64,000 nucleotides of DNA from Paenibacillus nuruki (GCF_001721045.1 NZ_MDER01000036.1:1-64000), one strand, 5' to 3'; positions 18,336 through 28,425 are shown, counted from the first letter of the stretch. The notes: generated by a model from the sequence alone, not told the origin. Translations and numbers: made by a program.

Positions 18336-19655
18336 ATGAAGTACTTTTCTTACCAAGCTACAAAAGAAGAATTTCTGCATATTCAAAAAGAACTATCTTT
18401 TTATTGCGAATGGTCACCTTCACAGCATGAAGTAGTCGATAGCACCTCACTCGCCAGCTATGTCTTTGACCGTTCTCAATCCCTATTGCCTCAAGAGCTA
18501 AAAGCCCTTTTTGAATACAACAGTAAATGGTCCGAAATTTTCAAGAAAGATATGTTACAACATTTAATATTCACTACTTCTATCTCACATGAAATCACTA
18601 CTCAAAGTCTGAAAAGCCATACCTCTTACTTCAGGGAACTTCAAACTAGGTTAAAAGTTTTTCACAACTCCCAAACCATTGAAGATACACATAATTTCTT
18701 TCGCCATATTACTAAGAAAACAATGCCATACTTGAGAATTCCCCTTCTCGAATACGAAGGCAATCGCAAAAGAAGTCAAAAGAAGTATGACACACCAAAA
18801 AGTTTGGCTTTTTTCATTGGGTTCATTGCTTACCATAACTCCCAACACAAATTTTTCGGAAATAAGATAAATACAAAATCTCAATTACAAGAAATAAAAG
18901 AATATCAAGAGATATTTTCCACTCTGATAAGTGACATGTCAGATTCAGATAAGGAACTGAATAGTTACCTTTTCGAAAGAGAATACAGCACAAATTTAAC
19001 AAATAAACTCTTAAGCATCGACAATAATATTTTCATAGATCATATAAACGCTAAAAAAATCCTATGCTTGTTGGAGCTACTTCCTAACATTAAAGGAAGA
19101 ATTTTTTTGACAGATTTACTTATAAAATATAAGGAAATTATCTCGCATCCAAATCTTCATCCGAATTTCGGAACTGTCAGCTATGCGATGCTTAATGGTA
19201 CTTATGAGCAAGAGCATGAGAGAACTATTTATTCTCGTAGAATGGATGAAGCTAAATGGTTCATACAAGCTCCTTTAATAATACTTCAATTAGCCTTATT
19301 CTATATTCCCTACTTAGAGCTGTTACACAACTATTTTTATAGTTTGCTTACACCTAAAAATTTCAACATTCAATTTTCCGAGCCAAATAAATGCGTAAAA
19401 ATGTCAGAACTATTTCCGGTGCATACTAGTGAGGACTATAACCTCGAAGAATATAATTTATTAAAAAAAACAAGATATGATATAGATAAGAAAGTTAATT
19501 CTGAAAATTTCAAAAATCAATTTCATAAACAACCTCGTACAAGATCTGTTGGACCATTTTCTCCTTATTATGAAGAACGTAAGATTACTTATTTAGAACC
19601 AAGTATAGAAGCAGTACTACCAGAACTTATGGAAGCTATCGATATCCCTTTTTAG
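18336..19655 (+). CDS. Hypothetical protein, 439 aa
   Basis: I do not recognise a family. The protein is helical, rich in aromatic residues and Lys, has no signal peptide, and carries one hydrophobic stretch (FIQAPLIILQLALFYIPYLELL, about residues 309-330) that could be a buried helix or a membrane segment. It lies between the small-gene transcript and the replication genes. A terminator follows. Composition is like the rest of the element (AT-rich). Confidence 0.6.
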   Translation: MKYFSYQATKEEFLHIQKELSFYCEWSPSQHEVVDSTSLASYVFDRSQSLLPQELKALFEYNSKWSEIFKKDMLQHLIFTTSISHEITTQSLKSHTSYFRELQTRLKVFHNSQTIEDTHNFFRHITKKTMPYLRIPLLEYEGNRKRSQKKYDTPKSLAFFIGFIAYHNSQHKFFGNKINTKSQLQEIKEYQEIFSTLISDMSDSDKELNSYLFEREYSTNLTNKLLSIDNNIFIDHINAKKILCLLELLPNIKGRIFLTDLLIKYKEIISHPNLHPNFGTVSYAMLNGTYEQEHERTIYSRRMDEAKWFIQAPLIILQLALFYIPYLELLHNYFYSLLTPKNFNIQFSEPNKCVKMSELFPVHTSEDYNLEEYNLLKKTRYDIDKKVNSENFKNQFHKQPRTRSVGPFSPYYEERKITYLEPSIEAVLPELMEAIDIPF

Positions 19656-19718
19656 TTAGATACTCAACGTTTGTGCTAGCCGATTTAGCAGCGGTTCGCA
19701 TATAATTCGTTAATTCAT

Positions 19719-19750
19719 AAAAGACGCCTATATTTATAGAGCGTCTTTTT
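19719..19750 (+). terminator. Terminator after the 439-aa gene
   Basis: AAAAGACGC pairs with GCGTCTTTT across a 13-base loop, ending in T5. Confidence 0.75.
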
Positions 19751-19880
19751 ATCATACATATATAACAAATAATTCTTGGTAAATTTCAGATTGAATAGTT
19801 CCTATTTTTTTAATCTTCGTATTTCCTTAAGATAAATTTTGTCAGTAAGTTCTGATATCCACTTAAAAGGAGTGATAACT

Positions 19881-20486
19881 ATGAAAGACAAAATGGCAAA
19901 AGAACAAAAGCAATTTGAAGAAGTCCTTCAACGAAGTACTAATCATTCAGCAGACTGTTTCAGTATTGTAATCGGAGAAGAAGTGAAATTGATAGGCTTT
20001 TCCCAAGCCCCTCTCACTGTTCCTTCTGCTGTCCTTCTCCTCAAATTGAATAACGCATTCTTGCTGACTGGATGGGTAGATGAACAATATTCGCACTCAT
20101 TCACTCAACCTTCAGCGCTCTTCAGTTCAAAAGTGATTATTGCTGTGGATTGTCGTACTCCATCCAACCAAAAATTTTATTTATCGATGAACGAAAAAAC
20201 ATACAAGTTCGGACCACGTTCTGAGGAAAGATTAGATGACTATCTGTCATTATTCTGGGAATCCGAATTAGGTGCCGGTCTCGTTATTTGCCAATATGAC
20301 GCAATTAGAGAAGAAATGATCAGGTCTCTAGTTGGTTCACCAGACGATGGCTCAAGGAAGTTCCTCAAAGCCAACATAATGCAAAAAATTGAGTTTTATT
20401 CGCATATTTATTCTAAGAAACAGATGGAAGTACTTAATCCTTCTGTTATTAAGGAGGAATTTAAAAATGAAGGATCTATTATTTGA
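19881..20486 (+). CDS. Hypothetical protein upstream of the element helicase, 201 aa
   Basis: A soluble alpha/beta protein without recognised motif. Its start at 19881 follows AAAAGGAG; the frame extends upstream but has no better site. Its last 20 bases overlap the start of the SF3 helicase gene, so the two are translationally coupled and it may be a replication accessory protein or a diverged primase component; that is inference from position only. Confidence 0.6.
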   Translation: MKDKMAKEQKQFEEVLQRSTNHSADCFSIVIGEEVKLIGFSQAPLTVPSAVLLLKLNNAFLLTGWVDEQYSHSFTQPSALFSSKVIIAVDCRTPSNQKFYLSMNEKTYKFGPRSEERLDDYLSLFWESELGAGLVICQYDAIREEMIRSLVGSPDDGSRKFLKANIMQKIEFYSHIYSKKQMEVLNPSVIKEEFKNEGSII

Positions 20487-22305
20487 TAACAACAAAAAAA
20501 CTCTGTCCCTGAATTCTTCAAAAAGCCCGCTCTCATCTCAAGAATTTTCGGGTTTTCGGCAAGGCATCGTAACTAATGAAACACTTAGAATGCTCACTCA
20601 GCTTATTGAGGGAGTTATTCCTTCTCATTTTTCATCAAAAAAAGTGATCGTTCCTATTTTGAAAAACACTATCTTTGTTCTGTTAAAACGTAACAACTCC
20701 TCTATGCCTAAAGAAACTGCTAGGAAAGCAACCGAAAGTTATATAAATAATTTAAGTAATTCGTCTTACAGTACCCTTATAACAGATATAAGCGATACAG
20801 AAAGAGATTTGATTTCAAATGATCAATATTTCACAACCATCAATAATCCGATACAACCGAGTCTGCCTTTGTCAAATAAAAATATTTCTGGCTCTTTGAT
20901 CGCTCTTTTACCACATAAGACAACCGAAAAAATGAAAAAAAACTACTTTATTAAGGCTAAGACTGTAGGTAAACCAGTCTCGCTTTTCAAAAAAGAGAAG
21001 TATATTAAGCTATCCAATCATGAAATAGCTGAGCTCTTAGCAATCAACCATAAGTTCGCTGTCATTAATCAGAATTTACACTATTGGGAACCTGCCCTTG
21101 GGCACTTCATCGGCCTTGTAGGCGAAAAATCAGATATGTTTATACGGAAAAATATTCCTAACAACTTAAAAAACCTTATAACCGCAAGAAGTGTAGAAGA
21201 AATAGTCAAATGGCTCATTTCCGATAAAAGGATAACTACCTCAAATGACTCCCTAGTTCAACGTAAAAACTATATTCCCTTTAAAAACGGTGTTGTCTCT
21301 ATTAACGATCTCTCTCGCCATGAGCATTCGCCTAGCTTCTATTTTACCTCTGTAATAAATGCACATTATCCTTCTGCAGGTGTTCTTAGGGGAGAAACAT
21401 TCGAATCATTTATGGATCAAGTAACAGGTGGTTCGAAATCGGAATACTGGAGGTTGCAGGAACTCTTTGGATATGTATTGTCCGAAATAAGAGACGTAAA
21501 AGTCCTACCTTTTTTGATCGGCCCAAAGGATTCCTGCAAGTCGATTGTTTTAAAATTACTCTCACACATGGTTGGCGAACAGCATTGTAGCAGCTTGAGC
21601 CTTGAGCAAATGAACCAATCCGATTACCTATGTCAGCTTTTTGCAAAAAAACTAAACACCTTCGGAGAAATATCCGAAATCCCCGTCAAACGGCTAGATA
21701 CCCTTAAGAAGCTTTCCGGCGGTGATCCTCTAACTGCCAGGTATCTATATGGTAAACCCATAAAATTTGTAAATCAGGCTGCGTTACTGTTCGCCGGTAA
21801 CTTTCTACCTGTTATTAAAGGTATGGATCGCTCTAACGCATTTATTGAACGGTTAGAAGTCTTCTCATTTGAATTTCAAGTCCCAAAAGATAAACAAGAC
21901 ATATATTTATTCAAAAAGATTCGTGATGAAAAAAGCTATATAGCATGGTGGGCTCTTCAAGGTTTACAAAGGTGGATCGAAAACAACCACCAGTTTACTA
22001 AATCGGAAACTGTAGAATTAATAATCCAAGATTACAAAATTACTGATAACTCAGTCCAAAGCTTTCTTGATAGATGTTGTATCTTAAGAGCAGGTTATAA
22101 AGAATACAATTCTGTTTTATACGAAGCTTACGAAGGATTTTGTGAGAAGGAAAATCTTGTTGTCAAAAGCACGAAGACTTTTCATAAATCTATGCAAGAC
22201 GTTGCAGGGTTAAGGCACCATAAGTTCCGAAAAGAAGGATCTAATGGAAACGGATATGATGGCATTCAACTTACATTGAAGGAGGAACAATATGGAGACC
22301 TATAA
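20467..22305 (+). CDS. SF3 (D5/P4-type) replicative helicase of the element
   Basis: 612 aa. The C-terminal half is a D5-like SF3 helicase: Walker A GPKDSCKS at 352-359, motif B LNTFGEIS, motif B' KKLSGGDPLTARYLYGK, motif C ALLFAGNFLP and the arginine finger region FIERLEVFSF. Such proteins unwind DNA at the origin of phages, satellites and plasmids. The N-terminal half has no obvious primase motif. Odd: the usual Gly before Lys in Walker A is Cys357 (TGC for GGC). The ATG at 20467 has AAGGAGG upstream. Confidence 0.85.
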   Translation: MKDLLFDNNKKTLSLNSSKSPLSSQEFSGFRQGIVTNETLRMLTQLIEGVIPSHFSSKKVIVPILKNTIFVLLKRNNSSMPKETARKATESYINNLSNSSYSTLITDISDTERDLISNDQYFTTINNPIQPSLPLSNKNISGSLIALLPHKTTEKMKKNYFIKAKTVGKPVSLFKKEKYIKLSNHEIAELLAINHKFAVINQNLHYWEPALGHFIGLVGEKSDMFIRKNIPNNLKNLITARSVEEIVKWLISDKRITTSNDSLVQRKNYIPFKNGVVSINDLSRHEHSPSFYFTSVINAHYPSAGVLRGETFESFMDQVTGGSKSEYWRLQELFGYVLSEIRDVKVLPFLIGPKDSCKSIVLKLLSHMVGEQHCSSLSLEQMNQSDYLCQLFAKKLNTFGEISEIPVKRLDTLKKLSGGDPLTARYLYGKPIKFVNQAALLFAGNFLPVIKGMDRSNAFIERLEVFSFEFQVPKDKQDIYLFKKIRDEKSYIAWWALQGLQRWIENNHQFTKSETVELIIQDYKITDNSVQSFLDRCCILRAGYKEYNSVLYEAYEGFCEKENLVVKSTKTFHKSMQDVAGLRHHKFRKEGSNGNGYDGIQLTLKEEQYGDL

Positions 22306-22540
22306 CCCCCAAATCGCTGGCACTGATTCTTCAGTATCGTCTGATCCTTCTCACGAGGTGTTGACGATTAATGAAGTGCAAAAGCATTATTTTCAGGGGA
22401 AGATTTCGAAAGACAAACTTTATAGCGAGGTACGTATGGGCAAAATTCCTCATTTAAGAGTAGGAAGTAAAATTCTTTTTAGAAGAACAACCCTAGACTC
22501 TTGGTTTAAAGATCGCGAGATCAATAGTTTGAAGCGATAG
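22292..22540 (+). CDS. Excisionase-like helix-turn-helix protein
   Basis: 82 aa. The segment LTINEVQKHYFQGKISKDKLYSEVRMGKIPHLRVGSKILF has the winged-helix pattern of excisionase/MerR-like DNA binding proteins (helix, then the K-IPH-RVG-KILF wing). It overlaps the helicase stop by 14 bases and precedes the integrase, the usual place of a recombination directionality factor. Confidence 0.8.
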   Translation: METYNPQIAGTDSSVSSDPSHEVLTINEVQKHYFQGKISKDKLYSEVRMGKIPHLRVGSKILFRRTTLDSWFKDREINSLKR

Positions 22541-22599
22541 CCATCGCATTCAAGCTACGACTCACAAGCAGCGCAGACGACGAGCTTACACAAACTTTA

Positions 22600-23663
22600 C
22601 TCGGGATTAATAATCAGCCACTTCTCAGGACGGAGTATTCCACTTGACTTGGATCAATAATTTCTTGAACAAAAGACTCACTTTTGAAGTATGCTGAACT
22701 TCACTTGGCCGAAAAAACCTTAATTCTTTACGAGTCACACCTTAAGAACCGAATCCTTCCCCACTTTGGTCACATGCGGTTAGACCAAATCAAGACCCTT
22801 CATATTCTAGAGTTTTTGGAAGCCTTATCTCACAAGGGTATTCGGATGGGCTTCCGCAAAGGAAAACTATCTTCCGGTACTGTAGAAGTAAGCCATAGAG
22901 TATTAAAAAATGTGTTTACACGCGCAGTAGAGTGGAAGCTACTCAAGGACAACCCAGTAGCCGCTGTAAAAAAACTCGAGTCAAACATAAAGAAATTCAA
23001 CCCTATGATGATCAAGAAATTAAACAGCTTCTGATTGCTCTGCAGAAGGCTCCAATTCATTGGAGGGTTATGATTATTACCCTAGCCCTCATAACGGGAT
23101 TGCGTAGAGGCGAGTTACTTGGGCTAGAGTGGCATTATATCGACTGGGAAACCGGTGTTATTTCAGTAGAGCAAAGTGTCTCCCTATCTCCCGGCGGTGA
23201 TGCACATGTTAAAGAGCCCAAGACTAAGGGGTCTAGGCGTAAAGTAGCCATACCTTCAGCGATGCTCAGAGAACTACAAGTGTACCGTGCACACAAAGCG
23301 GATGAGTTCGAGAAAATTGGTGATCGCTGGCAAGGTAACGGACGATATGTTGTTTTCTGCCATCCGGATGGCAAAGCTTTTCACCAAGAAAGACCTTACC
23401 TTTGGTTTCGCGAGTTCTTGAAGAAAAATGGTCTTCGCTACATTCGATTTCACGATCTCCGACATACCTCAGCTACGCTACTGATCAATCAAGGCATATA
23501 TGCTAAGGTTATTTCTGAAAGGTTAGGACACGGCAATATAGGAACCACTATGAACGTGTACGGCCATGTTTTACGGACGGCAGATCAATCGGCTGCAGAT
23601 AAATTCGAATCAGTTCTGGAACTTAAGTCAGATGCAATTCAACATATTACTGACGAGATTTAA
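22600..23663 (+). pseudogene. Tyrosine recombinase (integrase), disrupted by at least two frameshifts
   Basis: The catalytic domain is complete: GLRRGELLGLEW with the first Arg, HDLRHTSATLL with HxxR, and LGHGNIGTTMNVYGH with the nucleophile Tyr. But the SAM-like N-terminal domain (22684-23034) is in another frame; the switch lies in an A7 run at 22968-22974 where an eighth A would restore VKKTRVKHKEIQPYDD. A second break at about 22683 separates an earlier piece reading WINNFLNKRLTFE. The first part of a normal 370-390 aa integrase is not seen. The A7 break could be a sequencing error or a slippage site. Confidence 0.75.
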
Positions 23664-23817
23664 CCTCCTTAATAGCTAAGAGGCAAACGACTATGATTAA
23701 ATGTAAGACGAAATGGAGATATTTCTAAGGCAATATGCTTCTTCTATAAAGATAGGTTTAAACTCAAATTCAATTCTGGCACTCTAAAAAAAGACAGACC
23801 TATAATATAACAAACAA

Positions 23818-23854
23818 GCGAAGCATACTATGGATCTAGCATAGTATGCTTCGC
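23818..23854. terminator. Strong bidirectional terminator
   Basis: GCGAAGCATACTATG and CATAGTATGCTTCGC form a perfect 15-bp stem with a 7-base loop between the convergent integrase and ParA-partner genes. Confidence 0.88.
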
Positions 23855-23868
23855 TTTAACTATTGTAT

Positions 23869-24303
23869 TTATTTGGAATGATTAGACTTCTCTGAACCAG
23901 TATTCCAAAAGGCTTCTCCTCGTGAAGACCTTCGCTGGGTAGCCTCAATAATATGATTAATGAGCCTGTTTGGATCTTTCCACTTCATGGCTAGTCTTGC
24001 CGAATCCATACCATTCTCCGAAATTATATCTTTCAATTCTTCAGTATCCAAATCTTCAAGCCCTTCCTTTAAAGACTCCACACCTTGCTCAAGCAAAAAA
24101 AATGGATTAACTTTAGCCGGCTTTCTTCGTTTACCTTTTCTTGCACTGCTATTAGAAGTTTCATTATTGGAGGAGACAGCTGCAACTGAACTTGCTTCGA
24201 ATATTGAACCTATCTTCTTTGCAAACTCTTCATTATTAGTGATCTCATCTGCTATACAAGCACTGGCTTTTTTCCAAAGCGCAAGAACATCCTTTCTGTT
24301 CAT
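23869..24303 (-). CDS. Putative partition partner of ParA, 144 aa
   Basis: It starts four bases after the ParA stop, so the two form an operon. The protein has an acidic N-terminus, a basic middle (ARKGKRRKPAKVNPF) and a C-terminal part with MAMKW-like helix LAMKWKDPNRLINHIIEATQ. There is no ParB nuclease motif. By position it may be the centromere-binding adaptor of a ParA system; the sequence alone does not prove this. Confidence 0.55.
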   Translation of the reverse strand: MNRKDVLALWKKASACIADEITNNEEFAKKIGSIFEASSVAAVSSNNETSNSSARKGKRRKPAKVNPFFLLEQGVESLKEGLEDLDTEELKDIISENGMDSARLAMKWKDPNRLINHIIEATQRRSSRGEAFWNTGSEKSNHSK

Positions 24304-24306
24304 ATG

Positions 24307-25362
24307 CTACACTTCCTTAGTAATTTGTATGAATTCTCCTGCAAACTCTGCTAAAGAGTCATATTGACCTTGGTAGCCCCATTTCTGTCTAAGTGTTTTA
24401 TACTCCTCGTATTCTGCTGCTTCTGCCACTCGAGCACTCTCTGAAAAGATGGTGTTAAATACTAAAGGATAACGTAACTTTGACTCTCCCATCAACTTAC
24501 CCGCATCTTTACGCATTTTATTTAAAGTCCTTGTATGAATACTAGCTTGACCTCGTACTTTTGTAGCGACTATTCCAATTGGAAGAATATTATCTTCAAT
24601 TTCATCTGAAAACTCCGCTATTCGAGTGACAATTTGTGGAATACCGTATGTTGACAGAACATCTGGTATTGTCGGAATAATATATCCGTCAGAGATACGA
24701 AGACCATTCAGAGTAATGTATCCAAGATTAGGTGGGCAGTCAATCAATACATAATCATAATCGTTAGTTATTTCTTTAATACCACGACGCAGAATATTAA
24801 CCGGATTGCGTGTTTGATATTTGCCAGCAGGCATTGTTATCAAGCGATCTTGCAAGTTAATTAAATTCAAACTAGAAGGTAGCAAATCTACTGACTTTAC
24901 TTCGCTGATGTTACCTACAGATTTTTGGAGAGTTTTTGAGAGATCAAAATTGTTACAATCATCTATCGCATCTTCAAACAATGTAGAAATAGTGTGCCCA
25001 GCTTGATTAAGAGAAAACCATTTTTCTTCTCCTATAAGCATTGTAGTGGCATTTGTTTGCGGATCTAAGTCAATGACTAGCACACGTTTATTAAAGGCTC
25101 CAGAGAGCGTTTGAGCTAACCCGACTGTTGTAGTGGTTTTAGCTACACCACCTTTAAGATTAATTGAAGAAACAATTATTGCTGCCATCTTATTTTTCCT
25201 CCCATACCATTTTTCTATTTGTTCAGCTTGAAAAACTGGACCAGACTTCAATATTGCAACAGGCTTAGGGAAATTATCTGATCGTTTTCTCCAATTTGTA
25301 ACAGCGGCTGAACTTACGTCAAACATTTTTGCGATTTCTGCTATGCCGACCAAATCAATCAT
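24307..25362 (-). CDS. ParA-type partition ATPase with fused N-terminal helix-turn-helix
   Basis: 351 aa. Residues 1-55 are an AlpA-like HTH (DLVGIAEIAKMFDVSSAAV, then NFPKPVAILKSGPVF). From residue 59 comes a ParA/Soj ATPase: deviant Walker A KGGVAKTTTT, Walker A' VIDLDPQTNAT, Walker B YDYVLIDCPPNLGYIT. ParA proteins segregate plasmids; large plasmid ParA also repress their own operon through an HTH. An internal Met starts the ATPase part. The ATG at 25362 has AAGGAG upstream and an inverted repeat just before it. Confidence 0.85.
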   Translation of the reverse strand: MIDLVGIAEIAKMFDVSSAAVTNWRKRSDNFPKPVAILKSGPVFQAEQIEKWYGRKNKMAAIIVSSINLKGGVAKTTTTVGLAQTLSGAFNKRVLVIDLDPQTNATTMLIGEEKWFSLNQAGHTISTLFEDAIDDCNNFDLSKTLQKSVGNISEVKSVDLLPSSLNLINLQDRLITMPAGKYQTRNPVNILRRGIKEITNDYDYVLIDCPPNLGYITLNGLRISDGYIIPTIPDVLSTYGIPQIVTRIAEFSDEIEDNILPIGIVATKVRGQASIHTRTLNKMRKDAGKLMGESKLRYPLVFNTIFSESARVAEAAEYEEYKTLRQKWGYQGQYDSLAEFAGEFIQITKEV

Positions 25363-25376
25363 AAAATTTTCTCCTT

Positions 25377-25391
25377 GTTTATTCTATAAAC
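25377..25391. promoter_or_regulatory. Inverted repeat upstream of the HTH-ParA gene (possible operator)
   Basis: GTTTAT-TCT-ATAAAC lies immediately upstream of the ribosome binding site. A related half, GTTTACACTGTACAC on the minus strand, lies further upstream at about 25410-25425. A possible autoregulatory site for the fused HTH. Confidence 0.35.
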
Positions 25392-25642
25392 GAGCTTAAC
25401 CGATTTTGTGTACAGTGTAAACAAATAACAAAAAATCTTATTCGTGTTCTTTAATATTCAAGTAAGACGAAAAGAATCAGCAGGAATATTATAGTTAATG
25501 TATTAATTCATTTATTTATATCACCTAAGTTATGTAGTAAGGAACATCGATTAGAATAGAAGTATGTACTGATATAATCCTCATCGAGAGATCTCTTTTA
25601 AATAATTCATTAATCGAACGAAACCCCTCATTCAAAAAAATG

Positions 25643-25687
25643 AGACAAAATGAGGACGCGAGCAAGCTCGCGTCCCCATTTTGTCCC
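25643..25687 (-). terminator. Terminator of rlmD
   Basis: GGACGCGAGC/GCTCGCGTCC core (25654-25663 with 25666-25675) extended by GACAAAATG pairs to about 20 bp, followed on the minus strand by T7. Confidence 0.88.
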
Positions 25688-25703
25688 CAACTCACCTATT
25701 CGC

Positions 25704-27182
25704 TTACTCCAACCCTTGCCATACCAACAATGCCACATCCTCCACATGCACCGTATGCGGAAACATATCCACTGGCTGAACTTCCACCGTCACATACCCA
25801 CCATCTTCCAACACACGCAAGTCTCTCGCCAGTGTCGCTGGATTACAGGACACATACACCACACGCTCCGGTTGCATCGCTAGAATCGTCTCCAACAATC
25901 TCGGATCGCATCCTTTTCTCGGTGGATCGACAACGATCACGTCCGGTGTAATCCCATTCTCTTTCCAACGTGGAATGACATCTTCCGATGCACCCACTTC
26001 AAATTCTACATTCGTCATGCCATTCAATACCGCATTAGAACGTGCATCTTCGATCGCTTCTTTCACAATCTCCACGCCATACACTTGCTTCGCATGTTGC
26101 GCCAAAAAGAGTGAAATCGTGCCTATGCCGCAGTACGCATCAATGACTGTTTCTTTACCAGTCAGTCCAGCATATTCCACGGTCTTACTATATAACACAT
26201 CCGTCTGCACCGGATTCACCTGATAAAAAGAACGAGCCGATATGGCAAACTTCACATCACCGATATAATCGTGGATCACTTCGCGTCCCCATAGTACTTT
26301 GGTGGTATCGCCGAAGATGACATTCGTCGTCTTGGTATTTACATTCTGGCAAATACTGACCACTTGTGGCATTTCGAGACGGATACGGTCGATCCATTCG
26401 CTCGGGCGTGGTAGACGTTCTCCATTGGTGACGAGGACGACCATCATCTCACCGGTACGGAAGCCGACTTTGACGACCACATGACGCAGTAGACCTGTAC
26501 CTGATTCTTCATTGTATGCAGATACACCTAGCTCTTTGCCTATCTGTTTTACTTTAGCGATCAGTTCATCGTTGCGTGTATCTTGAATGAGACAAGTATC
26601 CATATCAATAATACGGTGACTGCCACGCGCGTAGAAGCCCGCAACCAATTGACCATTGATTTCACTGATTGGAACCTGTGCTTTGTTCCGATAACGCCAA
26701 GGCTCAGCCATACCTAATGTTGGGAGTACCTTAATACCTGTTGTTGCTTGTTGATCTACTCCTACATTCAGCTTACCGATCCGTTGTAAATTATCTATCA
26801 CATGCTGACGTTTCCATTCCAATTGAGCGTCATAACTCATATGTTGTACCTGACAGCCACCACATTGATTGTAGATCGGGCAAGGGGCTTCTACGCGATC
26901 TGGACTGGATTCTAGGATAGCAGTCATTTTGGCATAACCGTATTGTTTTTTCGTTTTGAGTACTTTGGCTTGAATCTTCTCACCGGGTAAAGCGCCTTGA
27001 ACAAACAGTGTATATCCTTCTGCTCGACCTACGCCTTCTCCATCGTGATTCATACCTATAATTTCTAATTCCAACTCGTCATTTTTAGCAACGGGTAAGT
27101 TCGCCAGCGCAAGGGCTGTCGCTTGACTCGATTGTTGCCGATTATTGCTATATTTTCTGCCGCCTCTGCGGTCTTTACTCAT
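25704..27182 (-). CDS. rlmD: 23S rRNA (uracil-C5)-methyltransferase, RlmD/RlmCD type
   Basis: Methylates uridine C5 in 23S rRNA. Seen: a TRAM RNA-binding domain (residues about 33-90), an iron-sulfur cluster signature [14 protein letters not shown], the SAM domain with [26 protein letters not shown], and the catalytic cysteine loop [13 protein letters not shown]. Length about 492 aa is normal. The ATG at 27182 has GGAG nine bases upstream; the frame stays open to 27248. Its last codons and terminator seem to be supplied by the integrated element. Confidence 0.9.
   Translation of the reverse strand: MSKDRRGGRKYSNNRQQSSQATALALANLPVAKNDELELEIIGMNHDGEGVGRAEGYTLFVQGALPGEKIQAKVLKTKKQYGYAKMTAILESSPDRVEAPCPIYNQCGGCQVQHMSYDAQLEWKRQHVIDNLQRIGKLNVGVDQQATTGIKVLPTLGMAEPWRYRNKAQVPISEINGQLVAGFYARGSHRIIDMDTCLIQDTRNDELIAKVKQIGKELGVSAYNEESGTGLLRHVVVKVGFRTGEMMVVLVTNGERLPRPSEWIDRIRLEMPQVVSICQNVNTKTTNVIFGDTTKVLWGREVIHDYIGDVKFAISARSFYQVNPVQTDVLYSKTVEYAGLTGKETVIDAYCGIGTISLFLAQHAKQVYGVEIVKEAIEDARSNAVLNGMTNVEFEVGASEDVIPRWKENGITPDVIVVDPPRKGCDPRLLETILAMQPERVVYVSCNPATLARDLRVLEDGGYVTVEVQPVDMFPHTVHVEDVALLVWQGLE
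25740..25754. repeat. Candidate attachment core, right copy
   Basis: CTCCACATGCACCGT, identical to 6452-6466. It lies 36 bases inside the 3' end of the intact rlmD gene. Confidence 0.55.
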
Positions 27183-27531
27183 CTCATTTGGCTCCATTTC
27201 TTTATACACATGACTGCATTTCATTAATTGCTCAAGTTTATCTAACATCTCACTTCACAAACACATTGTCCACTATGAATGGACATTCCGAAGAACAATT
27301 CCTCTAAAGATTGTATAGAAAAATACCTATACTTACAATAACTATCGTTATCTTTTCCATATATTATTACACATATCAAAAAGACATTGTTCTAAATGTG
27401 GTATAACCATCCCTTACTGACATCAGGCATACTGCACGCTAATGAAAATATGGAATAATACAACAACTTTTAGAACAACATCTTTAGAGTAACTTTTTCA
27501 ACTGTATATCTTACAACCTATCACTATTGAT

Positions 27532-28425
27532 CTACTTGAGATCCGAGAACACTTGCAATTTCTGTGGCAAAATCTCAAAAATCCCCGGTAATGATCCACC
27601 GAGTTCACCGTCTAAATTAATTTGTACATTATTGCTAGGCGCTTCAATCTCTAAGCGATCGGTCTGGAAATAAATAATCTTCGGATCGTTGAGATGTTCA
27701 CCGCGAGCTGCAATAGAAATCAGGCGGATAAATTCAGCGATATTACACTTTTTGACACCGATAAAATCTAACAGCCCATCGTCTATTCGTGCGCCAGGCG
27801 CTAGCTTTTCAAAACCACCTACTGAATTGGTATTCGCAACAAGGAAAATCATAAACTCCTCATGCAGTGGTTCTTGACCATTCGCTGTAATCTTAAGCTC
27901 GGTAGGCGTTAAGTTGACGACTTTCTCGATGCCTTTCATATAATACGCCATCTGTCCGATCATCGTTTTGAGTCGACTGGGTACTTCGTATGTCAGCTCA
28001 GTGAGTGATCCTCCACCTGCTATATTGATAAAATACCGATCATTAAAGCGACCCACATCAATCGGTCTCGCATTTTGACGAATCACCAGATCACAATAGT
28101 CTTCCCAATTCTTGGGCACGCCTAATGCACGCGACAGATCGTTGGTTGTTCCCAGTGGAAATACGCCCAATGGTGGTGGGTTATCATATTCTGCCATGCC
28201 ATTAATCACTTCGTAAATCGTGCCATCGCCACCAGCAGCAATAATCAGATCATATCCATCTTCGATCGCTTTGGAAGCAGACAGGGTTGCATCGCCTTCA
28301 CCTGTTGTCGCATGACAACTCGCTTCGATTCCACCTTTGTCTAACCGATCCAAAATATCCGGCAATCGGCGCTTCATTTCCTCCCGACCTGAAGAAGGAT
28401 TATATATCAGTCTCGCTTTTTTCAT
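27532..28425 (-). CDS. dagK: Diacylglycerol/lipid kinase
   Basis: Phosphorylates diacylglycerol, recycling it into phospholipid and lipoteichoic acid metabolism. Seen: start KKARLIYNPSSGREE, the ATP-loop AAGGDGTIYEVINGM, GVFPLGTTNDLSRALG and the C-terminal FEKLAPGARIDDGLLDF. 297 aa is typical. The ATG at 28425 has GGTGG upstream; the frame runs back into the chelatase gene but the family start fits here. Cytosolic face of the membrane. Confidence 0.9.
   Translation of the reverse strand: MKKARLIYNPSSGREEMKRRLPDILDRLDKGGIEASCHATTGEGDATLSASKAIEDGYDLIIAAGGDGTIYEVINGMAEYDNPPPLGVFPLGTTNDLSRALGVPKNWEDYCDLVIRQNARPIDVGRFNDRYFINIAGGGSLTELTYEVPSRLKTMIGQMAYYMKGIEKVVNLTPTELKITANGQEPLHEEFMIFLVANTNSVGGFEKLAPGARIDDGLLDFIGVKKCNIAEFIRLISIAARGEHLNDPKIIYFQTDRLEIEAPSNNVQINLDGELGGSLPGIFEILPQKLQVFSDLK

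Noticed and set aside
25640-25951. Open frame of 103 codons on the plus strand
   Set aside because: Shadow of the conserved rlmD 3' end and its terminator; a His/Pro-rich product with no ribosome site.
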